DNA of 64,000 nucleotides from Capra hircus (lineage: Eukaryota > Chordata > Mammalia > Artiodactyla > Bovidae). The notes below the pieces were generated by a model. It had not been told where the DNA came from. It did no database searches and saw only the letters and a list, made by a program, of their open reading frames with translations. Shown piece after piece: positions 34,124 to 45,914 of the stretch; positions within the stretch are counted from its first letter, which is position 1, and every line of letters starts with the position of its first letter. The stretch lies in NCBI RefSeq assembly GCF_001704415.2, contig NC_030819.1:39736575-39800574 (forward strand). The letters are read 5' to 3'. The translations under genes were made by a program, and so were the position numbers.

Positions 34124-34258
34124 CAATATTAGGTTTCTTTTTAAAATAAGATTCAGAAATAGTTTAGTTTCATAGTAAAAATTTACAGATAAATTTATTT
34201 GATTTATATTTTAGCTCCACCCCCTAAGGTTAAGTTAGGAGTATACTGTGTAGAAGAA

Positions 34259-34429
34259 AGGGCTTCCCAGGCGGCTCAGTGGTAAAGAACCTTCCTGCCA
34301 GTGCAGGAGACTGGAGGAAGAAATGGCAACCCACTCCAGTATTCTTGCCTGGGAAATCCAAAGGACAGAGGAGTCTGGCAGGCTATAGTCCATGGGGTCA
34401 GAAAAGAGTTGGACAGCACTGAGTGACTG
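34259..34429 (+). mobile_element. Bov-tA SINE lacking the B box
   Basis: GGGCTTCCCAGGCGGCTCAG start and normal BovA body, but GTGCAGGAGACTGGAGGAAG shows about 30 bp missing where GGTTCGATCCC should be, so internal Pol III initiation is unlikely now. Flanks AGTATACTGTGTAGAAGAAA (34239-34258) and AGTATGCACATGTAGAGGAA (34430-34449) form a diverged TSD. Confidence 0.92.
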
Positions 34430-34449
34430 AGTATGCACATGTAGAGGAA

Positions 34450-34829
34450 ATTCTAACTTTGTTTTTATATGTTCACAACATACATGTTTGAGGAAATAAA
34501 ATCTATCAGAGACAAACCATGTGAATTGCAAATGATCAATTTCTTTTGATTTTCAAAAAACGGCAATTTTTGACTCTTCAGTGTATTAGAATCCACACCT
34601 TTTCAATGATATTTCAGCTGTTTTACCCAACTTCCTCTCATTTATTTATTTGATTTTCTCATTGTATATTATAAAAATGGAAAGGAACCCTGAGTATCCT
34701 CACTAGTTTTGACTAAGAAAGTATCTCTGTGTGTACTTTACAAGTCATATTTCTGAAAGAATGTGTTTCCACTTTAGGACAAATCTTGACACAACCAATA
34801 GTAACTGGTTTAGGGTTTTGGGTTATTTC
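34450..34829. other. Unclassified AT-rich stretch
   Basis: No named repeat or exon. Confidence 0.35.
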
Positions 34830-35766
34830 CTGAGAAACCTGTATGTGGGTCAAGAAGCAACAGTTAGAACCCTGTAGGGAACAACTGATTGGTTCAAGAT
34901 TGAAAAAGGAGTACAACAGTGCTGTTGGCTGTCCCTCTGTTTGTTTAACCTGTACACTGAGCATATCATGAGAAATGCCGGACTGGATGAGTTACAAGCC
35001 AGAATCAAGACAGGCGGGAGAAACATCAACATCTCAGATACGTGGATGATACCACTCTATTGGTAGAAAGTGAAGAGGAACTAAAGAGCCTCTTGATGAG
35101 GGTGAAGGGGAAGAGTGAAAGAACTGGCTTAAGACCAAATATTTAAAAAAACAAAAACAGATTAAGATCATGGCATCCAGCCCCATTACTGTGTGGCAAA
35201 TAGAATGGGAAAAAGTGAAAGTAGTAATAGATTTACTTTTCTTGGGCTCCAAAATCACTGCGGATGGTGACTGCAACCATGAAATCAGAAGACTATTGCT
35301 TCTTGGCAGGAAAGTGATGACAAACCTAGACAGAGTGTTGAAAAGTGGAGATACTACTCTGCTGACAAAGGTCCATAGAGTCAAGGCTATAGTCTTCCCA
35401 GTGGTCATGTACAGTTGTGAGAGCTGGACCATAAAGAAGGCAGAAAGTCAAAGAACTGATGCATTCAAACTGTGGTGCTGGAGAAGACTCCTGAAAGCCC
35501 CATGGGCAGCAAGGAGATCAAACTAGTCAATCTTAAGGGAGATCAACTCTGAACATTCACTGGAAGGACTGATGCTGAAGCTGAAGCTCCAGTATTTTGA
35601 TCATCTGATGGAAACAGGTGACTCACTGGAAAATTCTCTGTTGCTGGGAAAGATTGAAGGCAGAAGGAGAAGAGGGCATCAGAGGATGAGATGGCTCGAT
35701 GGCATCACGGATGCAATAAACATGAGCTTGGGCAAACTCTCGGAGACGGTGAGGGACAGGAAGTTC
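34830..35766 (+). mobile_element. BovB LINE fragment, truncated at both ends
   Basis: Starts at CTGAGAAACCTGTATGTGGG (after RT motif A) and stops at GGTGAGGGACAGGAAG, missing the last ~90 bases and the TGAAC tail. The active-site box at 35039-35050 is Tyr-Val-Asp-Asp, but a short deletion just upstream shifts the frame. The 35170-35526 frame retains Gly-Ser-Lys-Ile-Thr-Ala-Asp-Gly-Asp-Cys and Cys-Glu-Ser-Trp-Thr. Confidence 0.93.
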
Positions 35767-36673
35767 TGAAAGGGTATAAATTTTCTTTTTATATGTCAAT
35801 AGAGATTCCATCTAATACAACTTTCAGATGTGTTATTTATTTTATTTTTATTTATTATATTATCAATCATTTAATTTTGCTATTAATGTTTATTCAATAT
35901 ACTCTGAAAAAATAGTGTAGTTAGGTGAAAAATAATTTGTAAATAAAGATTGCTTATATTTGCAATATAATTATGAATGATATTTCAGGAGGACTTTGGC
36001 TTATTTTGCTTCTCATAATTACAGTGAACTTTGAGCCTCATTTTAAGTCAGGTTGCCAAATGTTATATAATTAAATCATTCTTCTTCATTTCTTTACAGA
36101 ATTCTAGTTTACCATTATGTTCTTGTTTCCTGTTAAGGCCAAATAAAAAACTTTCCATTTTGAACCCTGGGCAATATTATATTTGATGGTATTTATTTTA
36201 AAAGAAAAAAGAGCAAAAACCTGGATATTTTACTTTCAGAACCTTGGAACCAGAAAAAGCTGATTTCTCCTAATCAAGGGGGGGAAAAAAAATGTATTCT
36301 GTGACATTTTCTTTTTGCCTGGGCCACTTGAAATCCCAGAGTTACATTTGCTCTTCATTGCAACACCTTAGCATGATTTATAAAATATCTTGCTTTGATT
36401 CTCAATTTTATTAACTGTTAGGATCCCTGGTATTATTTTTGTAAAAAAAAGCCACTACATCCAGTTTATACATTTTTCAGTATGTTGAATACATATAAAT
36501 ACATAAAAATATGCTAGATGAAGGTAGAATGCAAAAAATCATTATATTTATAGACAGACCAAGAAAAATAATAATGCTTATATGGGCAAATGGATTTCAA
36601 AATATAAATGTATAGTGGTTTAGCAGAAAAATAAGTGATGGAAATGAAAGCATTTTTGGAAGGTTTTTCACTC
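35767..36673. other. Unclassified AT-rich stretch
   Basis: No named repeat or exon. G7A9 run near 36280-36295. Confidence 0.35.
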
Positions 36674-36870
36674 TATGAAGTGAAGTGTTAGTCGCTGAGT
36701 CACATTCGACTCTTTGAGACCCCATGGATTTTAGCCTGTCAGGCTCCTCTGTTCATGGAATTTTCCAGACAAGAATACTGGAGACAGGGCATCTTCCCAA
36801 CCTAGTGATCGAACTCAGGTCTCCTGCACTGTAGGCAGATTTTTTACCATCTGAACCACCAGGGAAGCCC
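36674..36870 (-). mobile_element. Bov-tA SINE
   Basis: AGTGTTAGTCGCTGAGTCAC tail, TGTCAGGCTCCTCTGTTCAT, CAAGAATACTGGAGACAGGG (internal deletion of the 'ttgccatttcc' block), head and terminal CCACCAGGGAAGCCC. Confidence 0.93.
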
Positions 36871-36887
36871 TTTCATAAGATCTCATT

Positions 36888-36914
36888 AAAAAACAAACAA
36901 ACAAACAAACAAAA
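36888..36914. repeat. (CAAA)n simple repeat
   Basis: Six CAAA units just downstream of the Bov-tA head. Confidence 0.93.
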
Positions 36915-39055
36915 GACTACTAGAAACCAGAAAGAATCTATGTAGTTGCTAGTATTCCCAGCTGAGAGTTTTATCAAAACGTCTGTTCTAAGATTCAGTA
37001 AATAATATATCACCACAGTGGATAGACAGATTCTACCAAATATTAACCCTGCTAGCAAGTGTCTTCAGGGTTCAGTGCTGACCATCACTTCAGGTTATGC
37101 AAAGCGTTCAAATGCCAAATCAGGTAATGCCCATTTTCACTGATAACCAACCATTGCGAACACTCCAGTCTTTTGTCAGCACGGCGGCTCCAGAGCCATC
37201 CATCAGCGCTGGGAGTTCTGTCATATGCATTTAACTTCAGCATCCGCCAGCAGCTCAAAGTCGTTTTACTAAACACACTGTCATGGCCATTGTGAGGGTG
37301 GGAGAAAGACCAAGCTAAAGTGATTTTGTCCTTTGGTCTTTACAAGCAGTTATTAAGATGATTTTTTTTTTCTTTGTTGGATCACTGACACTGGTGTGGA
37401 AGAGAGAAAACCTTTATAGGTAATCTACCACACTGCTTCCTGAAGTTTCATAAAGTCTTTGATTGGGAAGTAAGAGTCTGAGTTAATTCATAACAATTGC
37501 TGCATTGCTTGTTTTAAATTCCAAAGTGGAACAGTGCGTCTTCACCAAGACAATATTCATACCATATGCTTCTTAATGTTTTGATTCTCTAGGGTACAGT
37601 TGAGCAATCTGAACATCAGATAATGTGTTCTATCCTCCCCAGCACCCAGGTCATATTCTGGGAATAAATTAGGCTTAAAGAAGTTCATTGACTCCTTTAG
37701 GCCACTGGGGTGCTGTTTAAGGAATCACATGTCGAGGACAAAGGGTGTTTCTGTCTTTCCAATATCTGAAACAAAGATTTATATCAAGCCTTGGCAGAGG
37801 AATGGACTAGTTAATTGTCCGCAGTTTAGTCTTTGCCTACAATATGCATAGACATACTTGTGAGAAGGTGATCATATCCAGTATATATTGAGATATGGTG
37901 AAGGGCAAAGGCGGATGGTTCAAGACATCATGAATCAATAATGTGATCAATTCACATATGATAGCATATCATGCACTTGACTTGTTAAAATTTCTTGGCT
38001 TTACTATTTGTTTGAAGAGATAAAGTTTTAACAAAGAGGTTATTACTTCAGATAGGTATGAAGTCAACCTAAGTGAAAACACATTTGATAGTTTAGGTCT
38101 ATTTGAAAGAGGATCTCTTTTATAAGAGAGAAAACTGCAAAGACAGAAAGAATGTCTTGAACACATAACCAGTAAAAATATCTTTCCTTCAAAGAGCTCA
38201 AATCATTATAAGTTAATGTGTCCTTATTGCTTCTTTGTCAGAATTTTGAAACCATTACACAAACAAAAACTAAAACATCTTTATGTTTATTGCCTGATGA
38301 AGAGGGAAAATGTCTTTATTAGAGAGAAGGATCATCTTTGAAAGATCTGCTGCAATGCAACTTCCCTTTTCAGTCCGACTTTTCATATGAGAAAAAATAA
38401 ATAAAAGTACCCAACTCTTTACTGCCTAAGCTCATCATTCAAAACTTTTTTCCCCCTGCCCGTTTAGTGTGAGTTTCTGAGACCCACTGTGCATGAAGAC
38501 TATTGTGTCATTGATTAAACCTGTGACTAAGGATTAGAAAATAATTTATCGTTTTAGTTGCCTCTTAAAAGGTGATAATTAGGATGGTATCTGTTTTTAC
38601 TCTTGATGATATCCTAATTATCCTAGAGGGTATAGAAGTATTGCTTGCACTATATAGAGAACAAACTTGGAAAAACAAATAAAGCAACTCTCACAGAAGC
38701 TAAGTAACAAACTCGAAATAACATGAAACCAATTGGACATATAATTACAGAGGGAATGAGTACAGGACAGTGAAATATAAGTCTTCATGGGGAAGGGAAA
38801 TTGAAACTCAAAGTAAAAGGAAATGATAGTGAAATGCCAAAAGGCACTAAGTTTTAACTGAGCTTTCAATGAAAACATTTTGCTGTAAAAAATTATGGGA
38901 TTCCACTTAATAAAAAAAAAAGTCAAAAGCATAGAACAAAAGCAGAATCTAATTTCTGTTTTGGCATCAATCCATCAATCCAGCCTGATTTCCTGACACT
39001 GATCTAAAACTTCATGGATCAGTAAAGAGCTCAGACTTCTTTACAACACAGCCAA
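36915..39055. other. Repeat-poor 2.1-kb stretch with CpG-retaining core
   Basis: No interspersed repeat recognised. 37105-37263 has seven CpGs (for example AAAGCGTT, CACGGCGG, TCAGCGCT, ATCCGCC) in DNA otherwise nearly CpG-free, and octamer-like TTATGCAAAG (37095-37104). A 63-codon minus-strand frame spans it without a known domain. Candidate conserved regulatory element. Confidence 0.45.
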
Positions 39056-39177
39056 AGCCACCTTACTCTAAACCACCATTATTTCTCCCTTGATATTCTT
39101 CCATCTGGTCTTTCTGCCCTCACTCTTGACTATTCTCTAAAGTACTCTTAACATGGCAGCTTAAGTGCTACTTTAAA

Positions 39178-39448
39178 AAATTACTTTGTTTATTTATTTT
39201 TAACTACACTGCATCTTTGTTGCTGCATGAGCTTTGTCTAGTTGCAAAAGCGGGGACTACTCTTCTTTGCAATGTGCAGGCTTCTCACTGCAGTGGCCTC
39301 TCTTATTGCGGAGCACAGGCTCTAGGGCAGAGGATCGGTAGTTGTGGTGCACAGACTTAGTTGACCTGTGGCAAGTGCAGTCTTCCCAGACAAAAGATCG
39401 AACCCATGTGCCTTGCATTGGCAGGTAGATTCTAATCACTGGACCAAT
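39178..39448 (-). mobile_element. CHR-2 SINE with TSD
   Basis: TTGTTTATTTATTTTTAACT, GCTTTGTCTAGTTGCAAAAG, GTAGTTGTGGTGCACAGACT, TTGCATTGGCAGGTAGATTC. GTGCTAC plus TTTAAA recurs at 39165-39177 and 39449-39463. Interrupts the L2. Confidence 0.9.
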
Positions 39449-39587
39449 GTGCTACAGTTTAAATGTAAGATTCATGTCACTTGCAGGCCCAACTCGTTTG
39501 ATGGTTTTCTATCCCGCTGAGAGTAACGGCCAAATTCCTAACAAGTCCTTATAAATGGCCCTCCTCCTTCTCCCATGACCTGTCTTT

Positions 39588-39855
39588 TTGTTTTGGTTTC
39601 TTATTTATATTGGAGTGTAGTTGATTTGTGGGCTTCCCCAGTAGCTCAGTGGTAAAGAATCTGCCGGCAACGTAAGAGACGTGAGTTCAGTCCCTGGGTC
39701 ATGGAGATCCCCTAAAGGAAGAAATGGCAACCCACTCCAGTATTCTTGCCTGGGAAATTCTATGGATAGAGAGCCTGGTGGGCTATAGTTCATAGGGTTA
39801 CAAAAGAGTTGGACATGACTGAGCGACTAACAGCAACAACATCGTTGATTTACAG
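39588..39855 (-). mobile_element. Small L1 3' UTR fragment carrying a Bov-tA
   Basis: TTTATATTGGAGTGTAGTTG and, beyond the SINE, GTTGATTTACAG are reverse L1 3' terminus. Only about 50 bp of L1 remain outside the SINE. Confidence 0.65.
39628..39843 (+). mobile_element. Bov-tA SINE with 8-bp TSD
   Basis: GGGCTTCCCCAGTAGCTCAG start, B box AGTTCAGTCCC, CCACTCCAGTATTCTTGCC, GGACATGACTGAGCGACTAA end and CAGCAACAAC tail. GTTGATTT flanks at 39620-39627 and 39844-39851. Confidence 0.93.
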
Positions 39856-40209
39856 TGGCAGGGAGACTGCATGACCACATCACCTCCCAAAGTCTCCACC
39901 ACCCAATACAATCATCCTGGAGTTTAGATTTTAACACATAAATTTCAGGACAACACAAATAGCACACACCAGCAATATTCCCAGCTTAGGGCTTTTGCAC
40001 TGGCTGATCTCTTCATTTGCAACACTCCCCAGGAAATGAAGGTTATCTCTTTTACTCCTCTTTCAAGTGTTTGACTGAATGCTGATTTCTTGGTGGCTTC
40101 TATCTTCACCATCTCATTTAAATTTACAATTCACTTAACACACCCATCTTCACCTCTGTATTCTCTTATTTGTAATATAATCTTTTCATGGATCACAGCA
40201 TTGTTGTGG

Positions 40210-41440
40210 TAAGAGACTTTCATAACTGAATAAAGCTATGAGCTAGACCATGCAGGGCCACCCAAGAGAGATGGGCCATAGGGAAGAGTTCTGACCTAGC
40301 ATGGTCTACTGGAGAAGAAAATGACAACTTACTTCAGTATTCTTGCCTGGAGAACCCCATGGACACTATGTACTTTAGTATGCTAAAGCTTTTGACTGTG
40401 TGGAACACAAGAAACTGTGGAAAATTCTTAAAGAGATGGGAATACCAGATCACCTTACCTGTCTCTTGAGAAACCTGTAAGCAGGTCAAGAAGCAGCAAT
40501 TAGCACTGGACATGGAACAACTGACTGGTTCAAAATTGGGAAAACAGTATGACAAGGTTGTACATTGTCTCCCTGCTTATTTAACTTATATGCAGAGTAC
40601 ATCATGAGAAATGCTGGGCTGGATGAATTCCAGGCTGGAATCAAGACTGCCAGGAGAAATATCAACAGTCTCAGATATGCAGATGATATCACTCTAATAG
40701 CAGAAAGTGAAAAGGAACTAAAGAGCCTCTTGAGGAAGGTGAAAGAAGAGAGTTAAGAAACTGACTTGAAACTCAACATTCAAAAAGCTAAGATCATGGC
40801 ATCTGGTCCCATCACTTCATGCCAAATAGAAAGGGAAAAAGTGGAAGCAGTGACAAATGTTCTTTTCTTAGGCTCCAAAATCACTGTGGATGGTGACTGT
40901 AGCCATGAAATTGAAAGATGCTTGCTCCTTGGAAGGAAAGCTGTGACAAACCTAAACAGCATATTAAAAGCAGAGACATTATTTTGCTGACCAAGTTCCA
41001 GATAGCTAAAGTCATGGTTTTTCCAGTATTCATGTATAGATGTGAGTGTTGGACTGTAAGGAAAGTTGAGTGCCAAAGAATTGATGCTTTTGAACTGTGG
41101 TGTTGGAGAAGACTCTTGAGAGTCCCTTGGACAGCAAGGAGATCCAACCGGTCCATCCTAAAGGAGATCAGTCCTGAGTATTCATTGGAAGGACTGATGC
41201 TGAAGCTGAAACTCCAATACTTTGGCCACCTGATGCAAAGAACCAACTCATTGGAAAAGACCCTGATGCTGGCAAAGACTGAAGACAAAAGAAAAGAGGA
41301 CAGCAGAGAATGAGATCATTAGATAGCACCGCTGACTTAATGGACATGAATTTGAGCAAACCCCAGGAAATAGTGAAGGACAGAGGAGCCTGGTGTGCTA
41401 CAGTTTATGGAGTCCCAAAAGTCAGACACAACTTGGTGAC
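40210..41440 (+). mobile_element. Internally deleted BovB: 5' UTR fused to RT
   Basis: 40210-40375 is BovB 5' UTR (GGGCCACCCAAGAGAGATGG, TTCTTGCCTGGAGAACCCCA). At about 40376 it jumps to RT motif A (TATGCTAAAGCTTTTGACTG). The whole endonuclease and N-terminal RT are missing. The YADD box (in the 40565-40756 frame) is intact. Further frames at 40766-40990 and 40918-41313 are separated by a stop and a lesion. The 3' end is CTGAACAACAGTAACAATAA. Confidence 0.92.
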
Positions 41441-41464
41441 TGAACAACAGTAACAATAATATAG

Positions 41465-41880
41465 TCTTTGGGGAGGTGAGGTATAATTGTTTTATAATAT
41501 TGTGCTAGTTTCTGCTGTACAATGAAGTGAATCAGCTATATATATATATATCTCCACCCTCTTGAATCTCCCTTCCACACCCCCCAATACCACCCCATAG
41601 GTCACCAGTGAGTACTGAGCTGAGCTCACTGTGCTATACAGCAGCTTCCCACTGGATATCTATTTTAGACATGGTAGTATATATATGTGAATGCTACTTT
41701 CTCAATTCATCCCATCTTTTCCTTCCCGTGTCCACAAGCCCGTTCTCTATGTCTGTGTCTTTAACTCCTTCCCTGCAAATGGGTTCATCAGTACCATTTT
41801 TCTAGATTCTACAATATGCAATAATATACAATGTTTATTTTTCTCTTTCTGATTTACTTCACTCTGTATTGATTTCTCAA
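41465..41880 (-). mobile_element. L1 3' UTR fragment
   Basis: TTAGGTTTCTGCTGTAC-type block (CTAGTTTCTGCTGTACAATG), TGCTATACAGCAGCTTCCCA, CCCGTTCTCTATGTCTGTGT and TTCTCTTTCTGATTTACTTC match reverse ruminant L1. Contains a short (TA)n at 41539-41552. Confidence 0.85.
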
Positions 41881-41954
41881 CCATGCTTTTTATTTTCCAT
41901 TTCACAGATCCTTTTCTAGAATTTCAACATAAATTTTAATTATGTCTATTTTAT

Positions 41955-42240
41955 GCATGTGGCTTCAATCATTAGACTGTAAGTTCTAGAAGGGCAAATG
42001 TTTCTTTTTCTAATGATATAAGAATTTGATTATGAACATTGATATATTTCAATTTCCTTTAAACATTCCATGCTTTTAGTCTTACATTGCTTTAAGACAG
42101 GTAATATAAGAGAAACAAGTATTGTAAGAAAGAAGATGAGGGTTATATTCTAGTCATTTTCATAATCTCTCACTTTAATATAACATTTAGCTCATAATAT
42201 TTATTCAATATATGTTTGCTGAACTGAATTAAACTCTAAG
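41955..42240 (+). mobile_element. Possible L2 3' end
   Basis: TTAGACTGTAAGTTCTAGAA and, further on, TATTCAATATATGTTTGCTG correspond to L2 'agactgtaagctccttgag' and 'ctcaataaatgtttgttg'; the middle is unmatched. Confidence 0.5.
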
Positions 42241-43798
42241 GTTTATTTTTAATTCCTAATACATTTTCATAGAAAATGTAACTAATATTGAAGGGATGAA
42301 TGGCAATTGAAATATATGCTATAGGCTGTGGGGAGTTTTATTGCCTTTGGTCATTGAAACACTGTTATTCTCAGATTTTGTGTTTGCTAGTTTTTTCCTA
42401 TGGTGAAACTAGCACTCAAACTTATATGCAAATGTTATGTTTAATTTATATTTAATTATATGTAATCTATGCTGTAAGTCTAGATTTTTTTTTTTTTTTA
42501 AGAATGAATGCTTGTTTCATTTGGTTGCTTGTCTTATTTTTTGTCCCTTGTGGAACTGAATGCCTCAGTATTTTATCTATGATCCTGTTTGCCAATGTTT
42601 TGTCATATCTTGGTCACAAATGATTTCTTTTCAAATCATCTTTTAAACAGCAGAATTTATGTAAGAAAATTCTTCTTGCCCCATTCTACTAAGAGCTATA
42701 TTAGAAAATGTCAATCCTGAAGAAAATATACTATAAGCATCTTTGGAAGTGAGAAAAATACTATGGCATATAGTATTTTATGGAATTAGAATTACTAGTT
42801 GATAGATCATAGCTAGTTTGGGAATCCTGTAGGTTTTATGGATGAGTGTATCTGTGTATATGTGTGTGTGTGTGCATGTTTATACATATGTATATGCAGC
42901 AGGAGGCACACACACTTGTTTTTGTTGGTGGTAGTGACAGCGGCAACTGTGATGCCCTATTTTTGTTTTTCAGATTGAGACAAGGGGTTGGTAACATAAA
43001 GAAAGTAATCACAAATTGGATTTCAAACAGGAGTAGTCTTGAAGTGCTAGAAATTGAAAGGAAAGGTTAAAATAGGTTGAATTTATAGAATGCTCCTTTA
43101 AATAGCATTTCTTATAAATTATATTAAATGCCAAATGTAAGTCTGGTTTTCTATTTTGTGTTTGAATTCTCATTGCTACACTCTTTTAGAAGGAAAGCAA
43201 AAAACATTTTTATGAACACATCAATAAGTTGTCTGGTTGCACTCTATTCTCTAGGTGGAAAATTCACTTTCTCTTGCTAGACTAAGACCTTTCACTGAAA
43301 TTTTCTATTAATTTCATTGAATTTTAAAAATCTTCTGTCCCACAGGGAATTATTTTTGTCTCATTTGTGGAAGAAATCAACTGAGAAAAATGTTATACTG
43401 CATTAAGATCTAGGCATCTTATGAAGCTGAAGTAATTTTCTGTGTGTAAAAGAATGGTGTACCTAACATTCTGTATTTGAGAAACTGGATGTGGAACTAA
43501 TAATACAAAGCCAAATCTAAATTGCTAGCAAAAATGCATTAAGTTATAAAGAATAATATGAGTTTCAAATTCTGGTGCTGACTGTTGGACTCTTACTATA
43601 TCAGTTCACGTTAGAGTGTAAGTCAGCTGGAAAACTGCCTAACGGGTGTGTTGTGTGCTTCGCACTTTTGTAATCTCATTAAAGAGATAAATACTAACTG
43701 TCTGGAATGTCTACTGAAAATCTGTGTAAAGTTTTAAAAGACAGAACAATAGGTTTGAAAGGTAGCACAGTCTTCATTTTTTCTGAGTGTTATGCCAT
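42241..43798. other. Unclassified AT-rich stretch
   Basis: No exon or interspersed repeat recognised. Contains T15 at about 42486-42500 and a short TG/AT-rich microsatellite at 42850-42897. Confidence 0.4.
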
Positions 43799-44010
43799 CT
43801 TTGTTCCTTCAGTCACTAAGTAGAGTCTGACTCTTTGCGACTCTGTGAACTGTCGACAGTCAGGCTCCTCTATCCACGGAATTTCCCAGGCAAGAATACT
43901 GGAGTGGGTTGACATTTCCTTCTCCAGGGGATCTTCCCGGATCATGGATAGTACTCATGTCTCTTGCATTGGCAGGCAGGTTCTTTACCACTGCACCACC
44001 AGGGAATCCT
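43799..44010 (-). mobile_element. Bov-tA SINE, complete, reverse
   Basis: TTCAGTCACTAAGTAGAGTC tail, CAGGCTCCTCTATCCACGGA, TTGCATTGGCAGGCAGGTTC head, CACCAGGGAATCC terminus. Confidence 0.93.
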
Positions 44011-44038
44011 TGATTATGTCATACGTATAAAATTACAT

Positions 44039-44116
44039 GGGCTTTCCTGGTGATTCAGTTGGTAAAGAATCTGCCTGCAATGCAGGAGACCCTGGTTAGA
44101 TCCCCAGGTTGGGAAA
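44039..44116 (+). mobile_element. Bov-tA tRNA-head fragment
   Basis: Only the tRNA-Glu-like head survives: GGGCTTTCCTGGTGATTCAG, A box GATTCAGTTGG, B box GGTTAGATCCC. It lies head-to-head with the reverse Bov-tA, 28 bp away. Confidence 0.92.
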
Positions 44117-45474
44117 TCCTCTAACCAGCCTCATAAATAGTAAGTTTAAATAAGAGTAACATTGTTTTTTCATCCTATTCATTTGGCATTTTAGAATTTA
44201 GTAATAGTATCCTAAAAAATGCTTTTGAAGATAGACTGTTGATTGACAGCAATATGTTACAGAAATCATATTATACAATTTACAAAGAGGAACTTTCCAT
44301 TAGTATATAGTGGATATTAAATTATTAAGTAAACAAATTTTTATATTTACTAATCTGATTGCATGTCTATATCCATCTCCCTCCCAAAAAATAAAAATAA
44401 AAAATAGCTCTACCAGGATGTAAAATTTTGTTTTGAAAAATCCTTTTAATTTTTGATATCTTTTGTCAATAAAAAAGATAAAAGCAATATAAAAAACTAA
44501 AGCAATTCTTCATTTCAGTAATAATTTCCTAATTATTCAGATAATAATTCACAATATTAAAATTGTCTTTTTATATATATTCATTAGTTTTAATACAAAA
44601 TCGTTTTCTTCATATTTCTAAATGTCCTTGTTTGATCACTTCTCTCACAGTAGCAATTTTTTTTTTAATCTGAACTCACAAAGGTTTGTTTTGAAAATTG
44701 GAAAGGCTCTAGTGATTCTATGATGGGGTTCATAGATGCCACAGTTTGATATATGAATTATGCTATAACTCTAAAAATCATAACATTTACAATTCTGAAA
44801 GAGTTACCAAGTCCATGATTTATTCCAAAATATAATGCTGCTTTAAAGTCTTGCTTTCCTGTTCTTCTGATTGTGATGGGTTGATGGGATAGTTTTGTGA
44901 TTCATGAGGACGGCTCATTCATTATTTCTGAGTAGGATAAAGATAGTAGAGCTTATTTATAACTCCCTTAATTGTTTGAAGCTAGAGATGGAGGTATGAA
45001 ATCCTACAACTTAGTTTGCCCTATTCTTGCTTATACTGTATCACAAGGACAAAGATTCATTAAAGAGACCTTTAAAATGTGTTAATCTAGGTACTTTAAT
45101 GAAATTTGTTTGCAGGGTAACCTGTCCCACTTATTTATGCTTAGTAGTATTCATACATAATGGTAATGTGACTGCTCATCTCTAAACGATTAAGGAAAGA
45201 AATATGAGAAAAAGGGGCACGATGATTAATTTGGGGTGGATGCATTAGAAGTTTTTTGCCTTTTAAAGCAAACTATGCTTATCTTAGCCTTTTTTTTTGA
45301 AAAAAATTAAAGTTTGAATTAAAATATGCAGTAGACCGGGAACATTGTAAAATTGAGAAGATATGTAGTATTTATCACCATGAATAAAGTATGTGAAATA
45401 AAACTAACACATAACTTCTAAGAAGTTAAAGGTTTCAGTGTTTCATAAACATTATATCTGAAAAAATACTTCTT
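44117..45474. other. AT-rich stretch
   Basis: No exon or recognisable repeat; long A/T-rich runs only. Confidence 0.35.
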
Positions 45475-45597
45475 TTAAGAATGTATTTCCTCATAATTTA
45501 ACTATCTTTATATTGTCAACCCTCTTTCTTTCCTTTCTCAGACAAATGTCTAGATCTTTTATGATTAATCATCCCACTCTACTTTAGATCTTATATC
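45475..45597 (+). repeat. Local duplicate, copy 1
   Basis: About 94% identical (6 substitutions, one 1-bp indel) to 46166-46289 in direct orientation. Not a repeat family I recognise. Confidence 0.93.
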
Positions 45598-45604
45598 GCC
45601 CTTT

Positions 45605-45790
45605 GAGAATGAAATTCGCTCAGTCATAACCAAATTTTTGTGACACCCATGGATGATATAATCCATGGAATTCTCCAGGCCAAAACACTGGAGTGGGTAG
45701 CCAGCCTTTCCCTTCTCCAGGGGGTCCTCCCAACCCTGGTCTCCCACATTGCAAGCAGATTCTTTACCAGCTGAGCCACCAGGGAAGCCC
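45605..45790 (-). mobile_element. Bov-tA SINE, internally shortened
   Basis: AAATTCGCTCAGTCATAACC tail, TCCATGGAATTCTCCAGGCC, CACATTGCAAGCAGATTCTT head, CACCAGGGAAGCCCC terminus. The 'gtagcctgccaggctcctctg' block of the body is missing. CCTTTGA on both sides (about 45600 and 45798) may be its TSD. Confidence 0.92.
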
Positions 45791-45914
45791 CTCTGTCCTT
45801 TGAATTGTCCTCTGAATCATCATCTTTTCCATTCTGTTGTCTTTACTTATTCCTCTATTCTAGCTACTTTTGCAAATCCTCAATATATGAAACAAATCAT
45901 AGAAATATGACTAT

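Larger units (their letters stand above)
39060..40200 (+). mobile_element. L2 LINE, split by CHR-2 and by L1/Bov-tA
   Basis: TCTGGTCTTTCTGCCCTCAC and CATGGCAGCTTAAG, then after the CHR-2 ATTCCTAACAAGTCCTTATAAATGGCC, then after the SINE TTAGGGCTTTTGCACTGGCT, match L2 'ctggtctccctg', 'ccttaacatggcctacaaggcc' and 'cagggcctttgcactggctg' in order. Confidence 0.72.
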
